This document shows positions 61,763 through 64,000 of a stretch of 64,000 bases of DNA, in pieces. This DNA is from Phoronis australis (Eukaryota > Phoronida > Phoronidae), in contig NMRA01000094.1 of the NCBI GenBank assembly GCA_002633005.1, forward strand, positions 678,509-742,508. Direction: 5' to 3'. The stretch's first letter is position 1; every line of letters starts with the position of its first letter. The translations under genes were made by a program, and so were the position numbers. The notes under the pieces are model-generated. The model saw only the letters and a list, made by a program, of their open reading frames with translations, had not been told where the DNA came from and did not search any database.

Positions 61763-62395
61763 TTTTTTGTTTGTTCGCACGATACATGTTGCAATTTTCG
61801 TCTGATCATCACGAAATTTACACATAACATGTAGTTCCGGAAGTACTGGAAGCCTATTGTTTTTCGTCAAAATCGGATCAGAGATGGCTGATGTGGTTGC
61901 CATTTTGTTTTCATTTTAACATTTAAATGTTTCTGGAGGCTACAAATTTTTACGTACAGGGCTGAAACTCTGCACAATTATTGGACCGGACGTGCGCTGC
62001 ATGTATACCAGAAATTGTTCACTTCCGGTTAAAGATGGCAGAAATATAGGCACTCGCGCATGCGCACCTCGATTTCAGGAAAAAAACGTTTTCTCATGTA
62101 GAGGGCGCATTAATGGACCAATTGCTTCGACATTTTTCAGGTATTAGTTTCGTATGACATGCTATTATTCAGAGCTCAAAAGCCGGAAGTTGCTTTCAAG
62201 ATGGCAGATCTGGCGCATGTTAACCCATTTTCAGTCGTGCTGGAGTGCCATTTTAAACGGGAAGAGAGAATGACATGAATTTTTGCATGTGGATTCTTTA
62301 AAGTATACCCTTTCAAATGAACTGTAACTATTTTTTTCTCAGACTTAACGTTTTTGAGTTATTTGACTTTGAATTTCTCAAGTGTATCCTTTAGA
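61763..62395. repeat. family R2, unit 4, head to tail with unit 3
   Basis: TTTTTTGTTTGTTCGCACGA follows the unit 3 end directly. Similarity continues to TTTTTGAGTTATTTGACTTT near 62360, and then stops, so the unit is truncated. Confidence 0.78.
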
Positions 62396-63576
62396 GGATC
62401 TGGATTGCCTCTTTTAGTTTCAGCTTTATTTTCCCCGTTATTAAACTTTTGTAACGTGGTAATTGCTGGGTTAAAATTGAAAGGCATACCATTGGTGATT
62501 GATTGTTTTTGATATCCCTGCAGGTGAGCCTTTTAAGTTATAAGTCCATTTATGTTGTTTTTCGAAGAGAGCGGTCCTTGTTTTCTCAGCTTTGTGTTGA
62601 TCGTGACAGTTGAAAAGTGTAGCAGTGTTGGACCATGCCTTTGACTGGGGTATCGTTAAGGATGTCTGCTTCCATAAGAAGTGGTTTGTTTCAAACTCTT
62701 GCATCATGTTGTCAATTGAGAGTGAATAATTGAACAATGCCGCATTCAAGGTATATTCATAACAGAGTCTCAGTTTTATACAAAAAGGTTGCAAAATTCC
62801 AGTTGTTCCATCTTGATAGACTTGTGAAAATGTTCAAATGTTCAAAGATTTGTGATCATTAACTGAGCGAAGTGTATCATGCAAATTATGCTGGCACTGA
62901 GCAAAAACATACTAAGTCGGTATTTTTGCACCTTTTAGCCAAGCCTACTGCTGCGTGATCATTTACTGTTCTGTGATAATTTACTATTCTGTATTCGGAA
63001 CAGTTTAAATTGAACTTATTTCCATAGCAATCAATACTTTGAGAAATATTCAAGTCATGTTCTGAGTCTGGTCTCAAGTCGGTTAATCATAAAATCGCAT
63101 CTTTCAGACTTTCAAAGAAATTGTGCTTTCACTCAAGGCTGTGTGGATTGGTGAAAACTGTCACAAAGGTTTTGTTGATATTTTCTCAGTGCGTAAGAAA
63201 AATGATTTCTACTGATGTTTTTTTCGCTAACAGTAGTTTTCAAAAAAGCTGTGGTTCACTGAAATTCATCCGTTATCTAAGTGGCGCCAATAACTCACAA
63301 GTAAATATAAATCTTCAAAAAATATGTTGCAAATATTTTAGCCTCCAAATTTTGCTGATATTTGACTGGAAAAAATTTAGTCATTTGTTTTAATTTGCTT
63401 TAGCCTTACCTGGGTTTGATTTTTTCCCTTCATTGCTGACGGTTAATCAAAAATATTTACCAAAACTGACATTTTTCTGTATTTCAAAGACTATATTACC
63501 TTGTTGCAAGGAATGCTTTTTTTGATAAGAAATTTTACAAGAGCATCTTGTGTCGGCCATTGTATGCTAAATACAG
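62396..63576. other. non-coding, nothing recognised
   Basis: AT-rich, no supported exon or repeat. Confidence 0.4.
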
Positions 63577-63713
63577 TAGAAGAAGAGTTGCCTTACACTG
63601 AACAAGCCTCACTCAGATAGATTAGAAGAAGAGTTGCCTTACACTGAACAAGCCTCACTCAGATAGATTAGAAGAAGAGTTGCCTTACACTGAACAAACC
63701 TCACTCAGATAGA
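63577..63713. repeat. 46-bp tandem repeat, 3 copies
   Basis: Units begin AGAAGAAGAGTTGCCTTACA and are almost identical. Confidence 0.93.
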
Positions 63714-64000
63714 TGTTGAAACCCAAGTTGTGCTCACTGATACATCAGTTCTCTTATTACAGCTTCATTACCTGTTGTTTTGATTTTATTTTTTATTTTA
63801 CCAATTTAAAACTGGTATTGTAACTACATATTGATCATCTTGTTTCTTCTGTGACAAGGTTTTCATATTGATGAGGTATGCATCGTGTAAATTTAAATGG
63901 TCTCTCAACCAGGCGTTCTGAGCCCTCCTTGAGGTTGACTTTTCTTTGATGGATCACTTGTTTTTGTATGGCATTTTCACTGGCCTAGATTAGTGATATG

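Overview
This window looks like intronic and intergenic DNA from an animal. There is no operon-like packing, open frames are short, GT-AG exon boundaries are visible, introns run to several kilobases, and minisatellites and cut-and-paste DNA transposons are abundant. The THAP/P-type element, the hAT elements and signs of a very heterozygous source (two single-N joins flanked by near-identical duplicated sequence) suggest a marine invertebrate, perhaps an invertebrate deuterostome. The species cannot be fixed from sequence alone.

The main gene is on the + strand, with exons spread over about 12.2-54.8 kb. Eight exons (12240-12270, 12345-12403, 26398-26527, 26906-27044, 27684-27810, 30891-31037, 41823-41917, 43631-43767) have splice signals and join without breaking reading phase, giving about 288 residues. 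A large candidate exon (22918-23868) and a later one (about 54618-54774) probably belong to the same locus. The protein has a Cys/His-rich, B-box-like zinc-binding region split between exons, then a long Ser/Pro/Thr-rich stretch with Arg-x-x-Ser sites, then a conserved-looking helical segment. I do not recognise the family. The 5' and 3' ends of the gene are not identified and may lie outside the window.

The rest is mostly transposon and repeat sequence. 1.9-4.1 kb holds a hAT-type element. 4.2-7.7 kb is a three-level nest (hAT within a TA-target transposon within an older hAT). 12.9-14.4 kb holds a THAP-domain gene between 18-bp inverted repeats. 16.6-18.7 kb is a complete copy of the TA-target transposon, and 19.5-19.9 kb is a foldback element. 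34.4-37.3 kb is a 41-bp minisatellite split by a transposon that itself carries a hAT insertion. A ~470-bp MITE occurs at 39.1 and 56.7 kb. Two poorly described interspersed families recur, here called R1 (25.6, 43.9-45.5, 46.6-47.7, 49.4-51.8 kb) and R2 (20.3, 58.8, 60.7-62.4 kb).

No rRNA gene, intact tRNA gene, CRISPR array or prokaryotic signal was seen. Most short open frames are chance frames in AT-rich non-coding DNA and are not annotated.
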